Source: Parabacteroides sp. AM08-6 (GTDB taxonomy: Bacteria > Bacteroidota > Bacteroidia > Bacteroidales > Tannerellaceae). Taken from it: a stretch of DNA of 64,000 nucleotides. Below the pieces are notes generated by a model that was given only the letters and a program-made list of their open reading frames with translations, searched no databases and had not been told where the DNA came from. Positions 16,100-24,183 of the stretch are shown here, in pieces; position 1 is the first letter of the stretch, and every line of letters starts with the position of its first letter. Position numbers and translations under genes: made by a program. The stretch spans positions 74,377-138,376 of the forward strand of contig NZ_QRMP01000007.1 of NCBI RefSeq assembly GCF_003473295.1, given 5' to 3'.

Positions 16100-16863
16100 C
16101 GAATAAAATATCTTATAGGCTTTACGCCACTATTCTCGACGCCTTTTGGAATTACCTCAATAGCGATGTAATTTACAATCGCTATTGGGGCTTTTCTGAT
16201 AATCCACCTCATACGGAGGATGAATTTCAGCAAAAGCAGTTTCAAGAACTGATTGACCGTATCAACCGTAAACCTTTTGATAGTGAGAAAGCAGATCGTG
16301 GCACTTGTTTCAATGAGCTTGTCGACGCTTTAATCGAACATCGGAAGCCGAAGGATGTGGAAGTTGAACGTGTGGCAGATGATAAAAATGCAGTTTGGTA
16401 TCGAGCGATTTATAACAATCGTACTTTCTCTTTTCCTGTCTCTCTCTGTTGCGAGTTTGCGGATTATTTCAAAGGTGCGTTGACACAGATTAGAGTAGAA
16501 GCAGTCCTGCCAACTGCATACGGTAATGTTTTGGTCTATGGTCTGATTGATGAACTGATGCCTACCACCGTTCACGACATCAAAACGACCGGAAGTTATA
16601 CGGTTGGAAAGTTTAAGGACCACCACCAGCATCTTGTTTATCCATATGCTCTTATGCAGAACGGTTCGGATGTACGGACGTTCGAGTATAATATCGTGGA
16701 GTTCAACAAAGGCGGGTACGTGGTAGATACCTATACAGAAACTTATGTGTTCAATCCAGAACGTGATATACCCATTCTCACTAATCATTGTGAGGAGTTT
16801 ATTCGGTTTCTGGAAGAAAACAGAGAGTTGATAACAGATACTAAAATCTTTGGGTTAGAATGA
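16096..16863 (+). CDS. PD-(D/E)XK exonuclease-like protein
   Basis: A 255-residue protein of the Cas4/RecB-like phage nuclease type. The catalytic core is visible as VYGLIDELMPTTVHDIKTTG (Asp, then D-I-K), followed by the QxxxY helix HHQHLVYPYALM. An upstream ADRGTCFNELVDAL helix fits the usual RGT-x2-H/N element. It would resect dsDNA ends to feed the Sak4-like annealing protein encoded two genes upstream. Overlapping ATGA junctions on both sides indicate translational coupling. Confidence 0.75.
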   Translation: MTNKISYRLYATILDAFWNYLNSDVIYNRYWGFSDNPPHTEDEFQQKQFQELIDRINRKPFDSEKADRGTCFNELVDALIEHRKPKDVEVERVADDKNAVWYRAIYNNRTFSFPVSLCCEFADYFKGALTQIRVEAVLPTAYGNVLVYGLIDELMPTTVHDIKTTGSYTVGKFKDHHQHLVYPYALMQNGSDVRTFEYNIVEFNKGGYVVDTYTETYVFNPERDIPILTNHCEEFIRFLEENRELITDTKIFGLE

Positions 16864-17297
16864 TTTTCAACTTGAATAATCCTTACGAAGTTGACAAGTA
16901 TAAAGAGTATGTGAATAAGCTATTCAAAGAAAGAGCGGTTGTCGAGGTCAAGAAAAGGCTTCCCAATCGCTCTTTAAGCCAAAACGCATATTTGCATTTG
17001 ATCCTTAGTTGGTTCGCCTGTGAAACAGGGTACAGCCTCGAAGAAGTTAAACTGGATTACTTCAAAAAGACTTGTAACCGTGATCTGTTCGAGCGAAAGA
17101 AAGTAAACAAGAAAGGGTATGAGATCACCTATATGAGAAGTAGTTCCGATCTTACTACAGGCGAAATGACAACCGCGATAGAGAGGTTTAGGAATTATTC
17201 ATCAGCCCAAGCCGGTATTTATTTACCTGCGCCGAATGAGAATCAATTCTTAATCCATATACAACAAGAAATTCAACGCAATCAAGAATTTATATGA
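16860..17297 (+). CDS. NinB-like recombination protein
   Basis: A 145-residue protein with RSLSQNAYLHLILSWFACETG, the core of the NinB/Orf family (in lambda, a RecFOR-like mediator that loads RecA on SSB-coated DNA). ATGA overlap with the exonuclease gene. Its partner NinG is encoded about 2 kb downstream, so the two nin functions are split here rather than adjacent. Confidence 0.65.
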   Translation: MIFNLNNPYEVDKYKEYVNKLFKERAVVEVKKRLPNRSLSQNAYLHLILSWFACETGYSLEEVKLDYFKKTCNRDLFERKKVNKKGYEITYMRSSSDLTTGEMTTAIERFRNYSSAQAGIYLPAPNENQFLIHIQQEIQRNQEFI

Positions 17298-17578
17298 CAC
17301 GAAAAGAGAAAATCGAACAAATGAAAGCTATGATCTCCCAAAAACAACAGGAGATTCGGGATCTGCGACAGCAGGTAGGAGAAGAAATGATCGCTGACTT
17401 TTACGAGACGCACAATCTCAAAGAAGGTCAGCATTTTTATTTTAATGATAAAGAGTGTGTAGGCGTAGAAATGTCTGCTGATTGGGGATGTTTGAAAACG
17501 TTCCCTATAACCGCTAAGGGAGAAGTCTCTAAGAAGGGGATGATTATTTATAGTGAGGAATCTGTTAAATCGGTATAG
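17294..17578 (+). CDS. Small coiled-coil early protein
   Basis: A 94-residue protein. Residues 1-35 are a strong coiled coil (IEQMKAMISQKQQEIRDLRQ). The remainder has beta character, with FYFNDKECVGVEMSADWGC. ATGA overlap with the NinB-like gene. The family is not recognised. Confidence 0.6.
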   Translation: MTRKEKIEQMKAMISQKQQEIRDLRQQVGEEMIADFYETHNLKEGQHFYFNDKECVGVEMSADWGCLKTFPITAKGEVSKKGMIIYSEESVKSV

Positions 17579-17579
17579 C

Positions 17580-18425
17580 ATGATAGAAACAAAGAATAAC
17601 GAAATAAGGTATTTTACATCTGATCCCAAAAAGATGCTCAATAAATACCTTGCTCAACGGGTCCTAAAAACATGGACAGAGGACTTTATTGATGAAGATA
17701 CCAGCGAGGTTGTATCAATTGAGCGTAATGAATTACTATTCCAGAGAGGAACATTGATAGACCAAGATGTTCTTGCTCAAATTCGATTCTGTTATGAGTC
17801 TGGTGATATAACAAAGGATATAGAGGTAAGTAATCAAAAACGTTTGGCTGTTGAGTTGGTAAATGACTACTTACAGCCTTATATTGCTCAGGCTACTATT
17901 GACAGCAAAAAGTGTAAATTCCTGTTTTATGCAACCAGTGTAGATTCTGCACTTCTTCTCTTAAAGGATTATATTGAACTGAACTTTACGGCAGGCTTCA
18001 TTATTAACATGGTTAAAGAGTTTGATTCCTGTGTAATCCTTACTGACACATTAAAAGAAAAGAAGATCGATACTTTGCCTTTGGATTTTCCCGATAATGA
18101 TCCTGATGACAAGCCGGATGTTGATGAAGAGGAAGAACCAAAGAATAGTGATCGGAAGTTTTACCAGATAGAAACAAAAATTCTATTTGACGAGGATGAA
18201 CGTTCGGCGACATTTGTTGTCCACACTTATAATGTTGACCGAGCAATGATGTTGATAACTTCTTATCTGAAAAAGAAGCAGGATGAACATGAGCAAGAAG
18301 CCAAAGAAAAGGGTAATCCTTTCGAGAGGAAAGAAATTCACACGATGATTGAAGTCGCTAAACCAATTTCTATCGGTCGGTTTATTCCCCGTGAATTTTC
18401 TATGGCTTATTCTGGTAAAAACTAA
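17580..18425 (+). CDS. Unknown phage protein with two similar halves
   Basis: A 281-residue protein. A very acidic linker (FPDNDPDDKPDVDEEEEP, about residues 180-198) joins two parts that each contain a beta-strand pair followed by a helix of the form VDSALLLLKDYIELNF and VDRAMMLITSYLKKKQ, which suggests an internal duplication. I do not recognise the family. It starts one base after the preceding stop; I chose the ATG at 17580 because an upstream in-frame start would overlap the previous gene. It is the last gene before a structured non-coding zone. Confidence 0.6.
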   Translation: MIETKNNEIRYFTSDPKKMLNKYLAQRVLKTWTEDFIDEDTSEVVSIERNELLFQRGTLIDQDVLAQIRFCYESGDITKDIEVSNQKRLAVELVNDYLQPYIAQATIDSKKCKFLFYATSVDSALLLLKDYIELNFTAGFIINMVKEFDSCVILTDTLKEKKIDTLPLDFPDNDPDDKPDVDEEEEPKNSDRKFYQIETKILFDEDERSATFVVHTYNVDRAMMLITSYLKKKQDEHEQEAKEKGNPFERKEIHTMIEVAKPISIGRFIPREFSMAYSGKN

Positions 18426-18429
18426 ATTA

Positions 18430-18531
18430 AGCCCGGTGTCCGTTAGCTCGGTATCCGGGAACAATTACAGTCGTGAGACAGGATGTTTATGTGTAATAAT
18501 CGCGAATAGCCGGGTGAAAGTCCCGGCAAAC
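18430..18531 (+). other. Structured non-coding stretch 2a
   Basis: Stems in order: CCCGG/CCGGG (about 18433-18460) and ATTACA/TGTAAT (about 18465-18497) enclosing GTC-GTGA-GAC with a GNRA loop. These are followed by the 23-nt hairpin repeat (18508-18530). Like stretch 1, it leads directly into a tRNA-Leu-like gene. Both stretches begin with AGCCCGGT just after a stop codon. Confidence 0.45.
18508..18530 (+). repeat. 23-nt hairpin repeat, copy 2
   Basis: Identical to 13275-13297 over 23 nt (stem GCCGGG / CCCGGC, loop TGAAAGT). It ends one base before the second tRNA-Leu-like acceptor stem. Confidence 0.75.
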
Positions 18532-18719
18532 GGTGGTATGGCGGAATTGGTAGACGCTAAAGTTGAATATCTCATAGATAGGTTGTCGGTAGTGGAGGTC
18601 TTGAAAAATAGACAGCAGTCCGGCGTAAAATATATAAATACAGGTATAGGTGGCGAGAATCCACTGATTGTAAAAACTAAAAAGCTCCTATCGTGCAGGT
18701 TCAAGTCCTGCTACCATCA
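18532..18719 (+). tRNA. tRNA-Leu-like gene with interrupted anticodon arm, copy 2
   Basis: Acceptor GGTGGTA / TACCATC (one G-U pair) with discriminator A, D-arm GCG-GAATTGGTAGA-CGC identical to copy 1, and T-arm GCAGG-TTCAAGT-CCTGC. Between D-arm and T-arm lie about 137 nt, where a normal tRNA-Leu has about 35. The insert has its own stems (GTCT/AGAC; GTCGG/CCGGC; GTGG-CGAGAAT-CCAC, a T-arm-like hairpin placed as in copy 1). The anticodon stem is not clear (AGTT/AACT at best) and no anticodon can be read. Real tRNA ends are certain; whether a mature tRNA forms is not. Confidence 0.5.
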
Positions 18720-18913
18720 CAACCCTTTATGAGCGAAAATCTGTTTTAATCCGAAAGTAGGGCGAAGATAGCGCAGGTGTTTATCCGCGCGGCATCGGTT
18801 AGCCGTTGACTCTATCTGAAAGGTGATACGAAATCGGATAGGATTCGGAATGTTTGTTGTTTGTGCCCCGGGGAATACGCCTCGGGGCTTCTATTGAACA
18901 AAATTTTATCACC
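18720..18913 (+). other. Structured non-coding stretch 2b
   Basis: No gene. ATCCGA / TCGGAT enclose AGATAG / CTATCT, which in turn encloses GCGC/GCGC and GGC/GCC hairpins, giving a branched fold at about 18750-18842. A strong hairpin then follows at about 18863-18890: GCCCCGGGG against CCTCGGGGC with one G-U pair. The last hairpin ends 24 bp before the next start codon and has no clear T tract. Confidence 0.45.
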
Positions 18914-19051
18914 ATGAATATAGAATCTTTAAATAGTTGGTCAGAGGCTTTATTAATAGTCGCTGCCATTCTCGGTATTATGGCTCTAACGTGGATTGGG
19001 CTATGCTTGATAAATCAAAAAAGAGGAGGGGATGATAATGGATTTTGGTAA
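18914..19051 (+). CDS. Small single-TM protein
   Basis: A 45-residue protein with one membrane helix (ALLIVAAILGIMALTWIGLC) and a short polar tail. The ATG at 18914 is preferred over an upstream TTG that lies in a hairpin. Its 3' end overlaps a possible microgene. No family recognised. Confidence 0.5.
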   Translation: MNIESLNSWSEALLIVAAILGIMALTWIGLCLINQKRGGDDNGFW

Positions 19052-19103
19052 TGATATACCGGATTATGAGCCGGATGATTTTGATAACTATAATTATGAC
19101 TGA
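19038..19103 (+). CDS. Possible 21-residue acidic microprotein
   Basis: An ATG-to-TGA frame preceded by an unusually strong GAGGAGGGG ribosome site, overlapping the end of the small membrane-protein gene. The peptide is rich in Asp and Tyr (DYEPDDFDNYNY). It ends two bases before the NinG-like gene, so it may only serve translational coupling. Confidence 0.3.
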   Translation: MDFGNDIPDYEPDDFDNYNYD

Positions 19104-19105
19104 CT

Positions 19106-19579
19106 ATGTATTACATAAAACGAAAGGCTAAGAAAAAAGACAAGCCTTTACCCTTGTTTGATAAAGCAGGGGTGACAGTTAAGAAGAAGCCGGATTTGAA
19201 AGCGAAACTTGACAAAGAGTTTTCCTTGTTCATCCGGCTTCGTGATTGTATGCCGAACGGGTATTTTAAATGTATCTCCTGTGGGCAGATTAAACCGTTT
19301 GAGCAGGCAGACTGCGGGCACTATTTTAGCCGGACTCATTTGTCTACACGGTTCGATGAAAATAATTGTCATGCTGAATGCAGACATTGTAACCGTTTTA
19401 AGGCAGATCACCTTGAAGGGTACCGGGAAAATCTGATAGAAAAGATCGGTCAACAGAAGTTCATTCTACTTAAGAGCAAAGCTTCTGAAGCCTCGAAGAT
19501 GACTGATTTCGAGTACGAGCAGTTAATCAAGTATTACAAGGCTCTTAATAAGAAATTACTAAAGGAGAAAGGAATATGA
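19106..19579 (+). CDS. NinG/Rap-like recombination nuclease
   Basis: A 157-residue protein matching NinG: CISCGQIKPFEQADCGHYFS, then NCHAECRHCNRFKADH and LEGYRENL. Two zinc-binding Cys pairs and a His-rich HNH-like core are present. In lambda, NinG (Rap) is a structure-specific endonuclease that resolves recombination intermediates. It ends with an ATGA overlap into the next gene. Confidence 0.8.
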   Translation: MYYIKRKAKKKDKPLPLFDKAGVTVKKKPDLKAKLDKEFSLFIRLRDCMPNGYFKCISCGQIKPFEQADCGHYFSRTHLSTRFDENNCHAECRHCNRFKADHLEGYRENLIEKIGQQKFILLKSKASEASKMTDFEYEQLIKYYKALNKKLLKEKGI

Positions 19580-20415
19580 AAAAAGAAATTTGTGCATGGA
19601 TATTTAATCCTGCAAACGCGTTATTCAAGCAAAAGAAATCAGAAAAAGCTGTAGGATATATTATCTATTGCGAGTGCCCTGAAAAATGCGAATTATACGC
19701 CAAGGGAAATTGTGTGGCTTTTGAAAACAAATGTCCCTATGGCAGCAGAGGAATGGCTACCGGATATTCAAGGATGGCAAGTAAGTTTAATTCATGGATA
19801 AGTGATTTTAAACAGGCTCATAAAGAGGCTTATGAAGCCACGTTAACCCAGCCGAAAAAGCTGGAGTACTTTATGGATTTGGTTTATGCCCCTATTTCGC
19901 ACCTTGGCCTTAATGAGGGAATAGATTTTGTCGACGGAGGAGGTTTTGGATTTTTTAAAGGGAAACCGATTATAAAACGCGAACACTTCAATGAAGAATT
20001 TATAACCAAGCAAATTGTGAATTTTATTCCTCACGCATTCTTTGGAGGCGTGATAACTGATTATCAAGAAAAAGAAGTACCTAAATTCCTTTTGTGGTTA
20101 AAACAGCTTGATTATCCGCTTTATGAGAAAGTAAGGAGAATGAATCCAGATCATAACGGATTTAATGCGATGACTAATGTAGGTCGTAAGGCAATACTAC
20201 AAACATTGAACCCGAATATAGGGACATTAAAGGATATACACGGAGGAATATGGACTTGGGACGGTGAATATCTATACTCAAATAATAGTCATGGTTCTTT
20301 CATGCTTATCGAAACAAGAGAAATTCAAGAATGTAGGTTAAAGCCAAAAGGTAACGTCGTTGTCAAGATATGTGATGATGCACAGGTTAATGAAAACACG
20401 GAGTTTATAGATTGA
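19576..20415 (+). CDS. Unknown Cys-rich phage protein
   Basis: A 279-residue protein. The N-terminus carries an apparent zinc knot (CECPEKCELYAKGNC, then NKCPYG). The rest is mixed, with GGGFGFFKGKPIIKREHF and HGGIWTWDGEYLY. The family is not recognised. It lies between NinG and an SF2 helicase with essentially no gaps, so a role in DNA metabolism is likely but unproven. Confidence 0.55.
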   Translation: MKKEICAWIFNPANALFKQKKSEKAVGYIIYCECPEKCELYAKGNCVAFENKCPYGSRGMATGYSRMASKFNSWISDFKQAHKEAYEATLTQPKKLEYFMDLVYAPISHLGLNEGIDFVDGGGFGFFKGKPIIKREHFNEEFITKQIVNFIPHAFFGGVITDYQEKEVPKFLLWLKQLDYPLYEKVRRMNPDHNGFNAMTNVGRKAILQTLNPNIGTLKDIHGGIWTWDGEYLYSNNSHGSFMLIETREIQECRLKPKGNVVVKICDDAQVNENTEFID

Positions 20416-20416
20416 T

Positions 20417-21589
20417 ATGCAATTCCGTTTGAGAGATTACCAACAGAAAGCCTCTGATGCAGCCGTTACCTTCTTCAATAACACAAAGAAGAAAACCAAC
20501 GCTATCATGGTACTGCCAACAGGTAGCGGTAAATCGCTTATCATAGCTGATATAGCTGCAAGGTTGGACGGACACACCTTAGTGTTCCAGCCAAGTAAAG
20601 AAATTTTGGAGCAGAACTTCAAAAAACTATGTTCTTACGGCATCTTAGATTGTTCGATTTATTCAGCTTCTTTTGGTAGAAAAGAAATATCAAGAATAAC
20701 TTTTGCCACGATCGGTAGTGTAATAAATCATCCGGATTTGTTTTCTCATTTCCAGTTTATCATTATAGATGAGTGTCACTTGGTAAATCCTAAAGAAGGA
20801 ATGTATAAGACATTCTTAGAACTTCTCAAATGCAAGGTTCTTGGTTTAACGGCAACACCATATCGATTAAGTAGTTCGCAAGAGTTTGGTTCTATGCTGA
20901 AATTCATTACCCGAACACGTCCGGCTATATTCAAGGATGTAATCTATCATGTACAGGTTTCTACTCTTTTGGATATGGGATATCTGGCAAAGCTAAACTA
21001 CTATCCGATGAATCCGGTAGGCTGGAACGAGCTTAATTTGAAAGTAAATACCACTGGCGCTGACTATACCGATAAATCAGTTCAAAGAGAGTATGAGCGA
21101 ATAGACTTCTACGGTTATGTCGTTCATATCGTCCAACGACTACTTAATCCTAAACAAGGCGGTAAGCGGAAAGGCATTCTTGTTTTTACCCGATTCCTGA
21201 AAGAGGCTGAGCAATTAACCTGGTCGATACCTGGTTGTGCTATTGTTTCGGGCGAAACTCCAAAGAAAGAGCGTGAGCAGATACTTGAGGCTTTTAAGTC
21301 TGGTCGGATACCAGTTGTCGCTAATGTCGGGGTACTCACTACAGGTTTCGATTATCCAGAGCTTGATACGGTCGTCATGGCGCGTCCTACAATGTCATTG
21401 GCTATGTGGTATCAAATAGTCGGCCGGGCAATCCGTCCGCATCCATCTAAAGAATCAGCTTGGATTGTTGATCTATGTGGTAATATCAAGCGATTTGGTG
21501 AAGTAAAAGACTTAAGGCTGGTTGATGGAGGTAATGGTAAATGGGCGGTATATTCAAAAAGCAGACAATTAACTAACGTATATTTTTGA
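20417..21589 (+). CDS. SF2 helicase (ResIII/DEAH type)
   Basis: A 390-residue helicase. Motif I is LPTGSGKS (Lys39), motif II IIDECHL, motif III LTATPYR, then VFTRFLKEAEQL, motif V VLTTGFDYPELDTV and motif VI QIVGRAIRPH. It is compact and lacks accessory domains, as in many phage replication helicases of the UvsW/RadD-like kind. It would unwind or remodel branched DNA. It starts one base after the preceding stop. Confidence 0.85.
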   Translation: MQFRLRDYQQKASDAAVTFFNNTKKKTNAIMVLPTGSGKSLIIADIAARLDGHTLVFQPSKEILEQNFKKLCSYGILDCSIYSASFGRKEISRITFATIGSVINHPDLFSHFQFIIIDECHLVNPKEGMYKTFLELLKCKVLGLTATPYRLSSSQEFGSMLKFITRTRPAIFKDVIYHVQVSTLLDMGYLAKLNYYPMNPVGWNELNLKVNTTGADYTDKSVQREYERIDFYGYVVHIVQRLLNPKQGGKRKGILVFTRFLKEAEQLTWSIPGCAIVSGETPKKEREQILEAFKSGRIPVVANVGVLTTGFDYPELDTVVMARPTMSLAMWYQIVGRAIRPHPSKESAWIVDLCGNIKRFGEVKDLRLVDGGNGKWAVYSKSRQLTNVYF

Positions 21590-21590
21590 T

Positions 21591-21785
21591 ATGGACATAC
21601 TAAGTATAATCAATCGTCTTCAAGAAAAGAGACGATCGGAAAAGATAACGCCGGATCATGTGCCGGAGGTGGAGTTGATGAATGCGATCCATTCAGAGGC
21701 AAGAAAAGAACTTAATGAGCTTTTTGTTTCTGGTAAGATTGGAATTACTAAGACGCTTAATTCAAAGGCTATTTATATAAAATAG
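21591..21785 (+). CDS. Small early protein
   Basis: A 64-residue protein. The end KIGITKTLNSKAIYIK looks like the beta-wing of a winged helix after a helical segment (VELMNAIHSEARKELNELFV). It begins one base after the helicase gene stop. The function is unknown. Confidence 0.55.
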   Translation: MDILSIINRLQEKRRSEKITPDHVPEVELMNAIHSEARKELNELFVSGKIGITKTLNSKAIYIK

Positions 21786-21790
21786 GAAAA

Positions 21791-22681
21791 ATGAAAAACT
21801 ACTTTCCACATGACAGTGATGCAAGAAGCGATGATAAAATTATTGCTTTACGTATAAAGCATAAATGGGAAGGATATGGGCTATATTGGGCATTGATAGA
21901 AAAATTAAGAGAGAGCAAAAATTATACTCTTAAAGCCGATTATAATGTTTTGGCTTTTGATTTACGTGCTGATGCTGCAATTCTAAAAAGTGTAATAAAT
22001 GACTTCGGGTTATTTGCCTTCACCAATAACAGTGAGTGTTTCTACTCCGAATCTCTAAATACACGTATGCAGCCATTGGACGAAAAAAGAGCAAAACTTT
22101 CTGATGCAGGTAAAAGAGGAAATGAAAAGAGGTGGAAAAATAGTTCCAGTAAGTCTACACACCAATCGCCACCCGATAATAATTCTTTCGCCACCCAATC
22201 GCCACCCGATAGCCACCCAATCGCCCAACTATCGCAAGAAGAGATTAGAGAAGAAGTAGATAATAGTAAATCTAAAGAAACCTCTACTAACGTAGAGGCA
22301 AAGAAAGCCGAGCAAGCAAAGAAACTTGCCGCGGCTAAAGCCGCTACACTCAAACGTAAAGATGAATTTTATAATTCCCTGGTTCCTTATGTGGAACGAT
22401 ACGGGAAGGAAATGATCCGGGCTTTCTTTGATTACTGGTCTGAACTGAATAAGTCAGAAACTAAGATGAGATTTGAAACGAATAAAACATGGGAAGTCGC
22501 CAAAAGACTTGCAACATGGGCTAATAATGAGAAATTCAATGGAAAATCAAGTAGTACGATACCAAAGGCCGGACTTGGATCTTCTGCCAAGTCTGCCGGA
22601 AACAAAGCCGCAAGCCGTGAAACTGTGGGCCAATTCGCCAGAGCCGTACTGGAACAGTATAAATCCAAAGACGGCGATTGA
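21791..22681 (+). CDS. DUF4373/Lin1244-like replication protein
   Basis: A 296-residue protein. Residues 1-95 match the DUF4373 (Lin1244/Lin1753 N-terminal) domain: MKNYFPHDSDARSDDKI, HKWEGYGLYWALIEKLRE and FYSESLNTRM. A low-complexity Ser/Pro/His linker follows (about 115-150), then Lys/Ala-rich helices and a DnaD-like C-terminal part (FFDYWSELNKSETKMRFE). Such proteins are replication-initiation or helicase-loader factors of phages. Confidence 0.75.
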   Translation: MKNYFPHDSDARSDDKIIALRIKHKWEGYGLYWALIEKLRESKNYTLKADYNVLAFDLRADAAILKSVINDFGLFAFTNNSECFYSESLNTRMQPLDEKRAKLSDAGKRGNEKRWKNSSSKSTHQSPPDNNSFATQSPPDSHPIAQLSQEEIREEVDNSKSKETSTNVEAKKAEQAKKLAAAKAATLKRKDEFYNSLVPYVERYGKEMIRAFFDYWSELNKSETKMRFETNKTWEVAKRLATWANNEKFNGKSSSTIPKAGLGSSAKSAGNKAASRETVGQFARAVLEQYKSKDGD

Positions 22682-23102
22682 CGTATTCAATGCGGTTTCT
22701 CCTTCAATATCCGAACTGTGGAAGAATTATGACGACATTTTTATAAATTCTTTGATGTACACATGGTTTGAGCAGTTTGTGAACTTTTATTCAACGAATG
22801 GGACAATGGACCCTTTTCAAATAAAAGATACTATAGACCTTGTTCGGGAAGAATATCCCCATTATAAGCCAGAAGATTTCAAGCTCTTTTTCAAAATGGC
22901 CAAGAAAGGTTATTTCGGACAAGTCTTTGGTCGTATAGATGGGGAGGTTATTATGAATTGGCTGGCAAAATATGATATTCACAGGGATACGCAGGCACAA
23001 AATGAAGCTATAAAAGCTGCTGATGCGTTTAAGCCAAGTGTTGAAGCAAAGAATACTACAGGCATAACTTATACCGAATTTTTAGAGTACAAGAAACGAT
23101 GA
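22617..23102 (+). CDS. DUF6633-like phage protein
   Basis: The clear core is at about 22695-23060: SELWKNYDDIFINSLMYTWF, PFQIKDTIDLVREEYPHYKP, then EDFKLFFKMAKKGYFGQVF and RIDGEVIMNWLAKY, matching a family common in Bacteroidales phages, often beside the DnaD-like gene. The start is uncertain: the open frame reaches 22473, overlapping the previous gene by 209 bp. I give the in-frame GTG at 22617; ATG codons at 22527 and 22755 are alternatives. Confidence 0.6.
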   Translation: MKLWANSPEPYWNSINPKTAIDVFNAVSPSISELWKNYDDIFINSLMYTWFEQFVNFYSTNGTMDPFQIKDTIDLVREEYPHYKPEDFKLFFKMAKKGYFGQVFGRIDGEVIMNWLAKYDIHRDTQAQNEAIKAADAFKPSVEAKNTTGITYTEFLEYKKR

Positions 23103-23452
23103 AAATCCTTGACCTACCCCTCAAAGCTCAGTGGTACGACATGATAGAGAGCGGAAAGAAGAAAGAGGAGTACCGAGATAATAACCGATACTGGAATAGA
23201 CGATTATACAAGTGCTTAACCCCGCATCCTGGACATTATGGAGACTGCCAAGATTTTCATGGTAATATTATTTATCCTTGTTGGAAATGCGAGCACAGTA
23301 AATTAAAACAATATACCCACATCCGTTTCCGCTACGGCTACACTAAGCGAACCATGCTATTCAAACTGGATAACATTTCTATTGGTAAAGGTAATCCAAA
23401 TTGGGGAGCACCTGAACATGAAGTATTCATTTTAAAATTAGGAGAAAAATAG
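23099..23452 (+). CDS. ASCH-domain protein
   Basis: A 117-residue protein opening MKILDLPLKAQWYDMIESGK and KKEEYRDNNRYW, the ASCH/DUF3850 signature (LxLK..W...I..G.K..E.R). ASCH belongs to the PUA-related fold and is thought to bind RNA or modified nucleotides. An inserted Cys-containing loop (CWKCEH) is unusual. It is coupled to the previous gene by an ATGA overlap and is followed directly by a methyltransferase-like gene. Confidence 0.75.
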   Translation: MKILDLPLKAQWYDMIESGKKKEEYRDNNRYWNRRLYKCLTPHPGHYGDCQDFHGNIIYPCWKCEHSKLKQYTHIRFRYGYTKRTMLFKLDNISIGKGNPNWGAPEHEVFILKLGEK

Positions 23453-24028
23453 ATGAGTAAGATATACACACCCCTTGGAGCGTCCAATCATTGTAAGGAC
23501 GAAAGGGAAAAAGATGATTTCTACGCTACAGACCCAGTAGCAATAGATAAACTCTTCGAGAAAGAACAGTTCCATTACCACATCTGGGAACCGGCATGTG
23601 GAATGGGTCATCTGTCTAAGAGGATGATAGAGTTGGGCCATGATGTCCTTTCAACCGAATTGGTAGATAGGGGGTATGGAATTACCGGGGTAAATTTCTT
23701 CGATTGTAAGGAGTGCTTCGATGGTGACATTATAACCAATCCCCCATACTCCAAGGGGCTGGATTTTGTAAAAAAGGCCTTGGATTGTATAAAGCCTGGA
23801 AGAAAGGTTGCAATGTTCTTGAAACTTCTCTTCTTAGAAGGAAAGTCAAGAAGAGAATTTTACGAAGATAATCCTCCAGCGAGGATTTATGTATTCTCTT
23901 CACGTATAACATGCGCTAAGAATGGTGATTTTGAAGCCATTAAGGAAAATGGAGGAAGCGCGGTATGCTATGCTTGGTTTGTATGGGAAAAGGGATTTAA
24001 AGGAAAGCCAGTTATTGATTGGATTTAA
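23453..24028 (+). CDS. DNA N6-adenine methyltransferase-like protein
   Basis: A 191-residue Rossmann methyltransferase. SAM motif I is WEPACGMGHLSKRM and catalytic motif IV is IITNPPYSKG (NPPY). There is no separate target-recognition domain. Phage enzymes of this kind methylate adenines, often to escape restriction; the site is unknown. It starts right after the ASCH gene stop. Confidence 0.8.
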   Translation: MSKIYTPLGASNHCKDEREKDDFYATDPVAIDKLFEKEQFHYHIWEPACGMGHLSKRMIELGHDVLSTELVDRGYGITGVNFFDCKECFDGDIITNPPYSKGLDFVKKALDCIKPGRKVAMFLKLLFLEGKSRREFYEDNPPARIYVFSSRITCAKNGDFEAIKENGGSAVCYAWFVWEKGFKGKPVIDWI

Positions 24029-24183
24029 AACATATCTACCGGCGCTACATACTGCGTTAATTGGCTAACGATTGCGCCCTTGTAGCACGGTAGATTAAAA
24101 AAGCATAAAGCGTTTGCTGGCGACATTTGTGTCGGGAGCAAAACGTAATAAACTGAAAATCAAGTAAACACACAACTAAGAAT
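24029..24183 (+). other. Intergenic structured RNA elements
   Basis: Element 1: ATCTACCG (24034-24041) / CGGTAGAT (24088-24095), inside it GCTACA / TGTAGC and CGTTA-ATTGGC-TAACG. Element 2: CGTTTGCT (24111-24118) / AGCAAAACG (24137-24145) around CGACA / TGTCG. No gene. Neither hairpin is followed by a T tract, so terminators are unlikely; leader or processing structures are possible. Confidence 0.5.

Noticed and set aside
18349..18732. Open frame crossing the second tRNA-like gene
   Set aside because: It runs through the tRNA-like arms and has no protein-like pattern.
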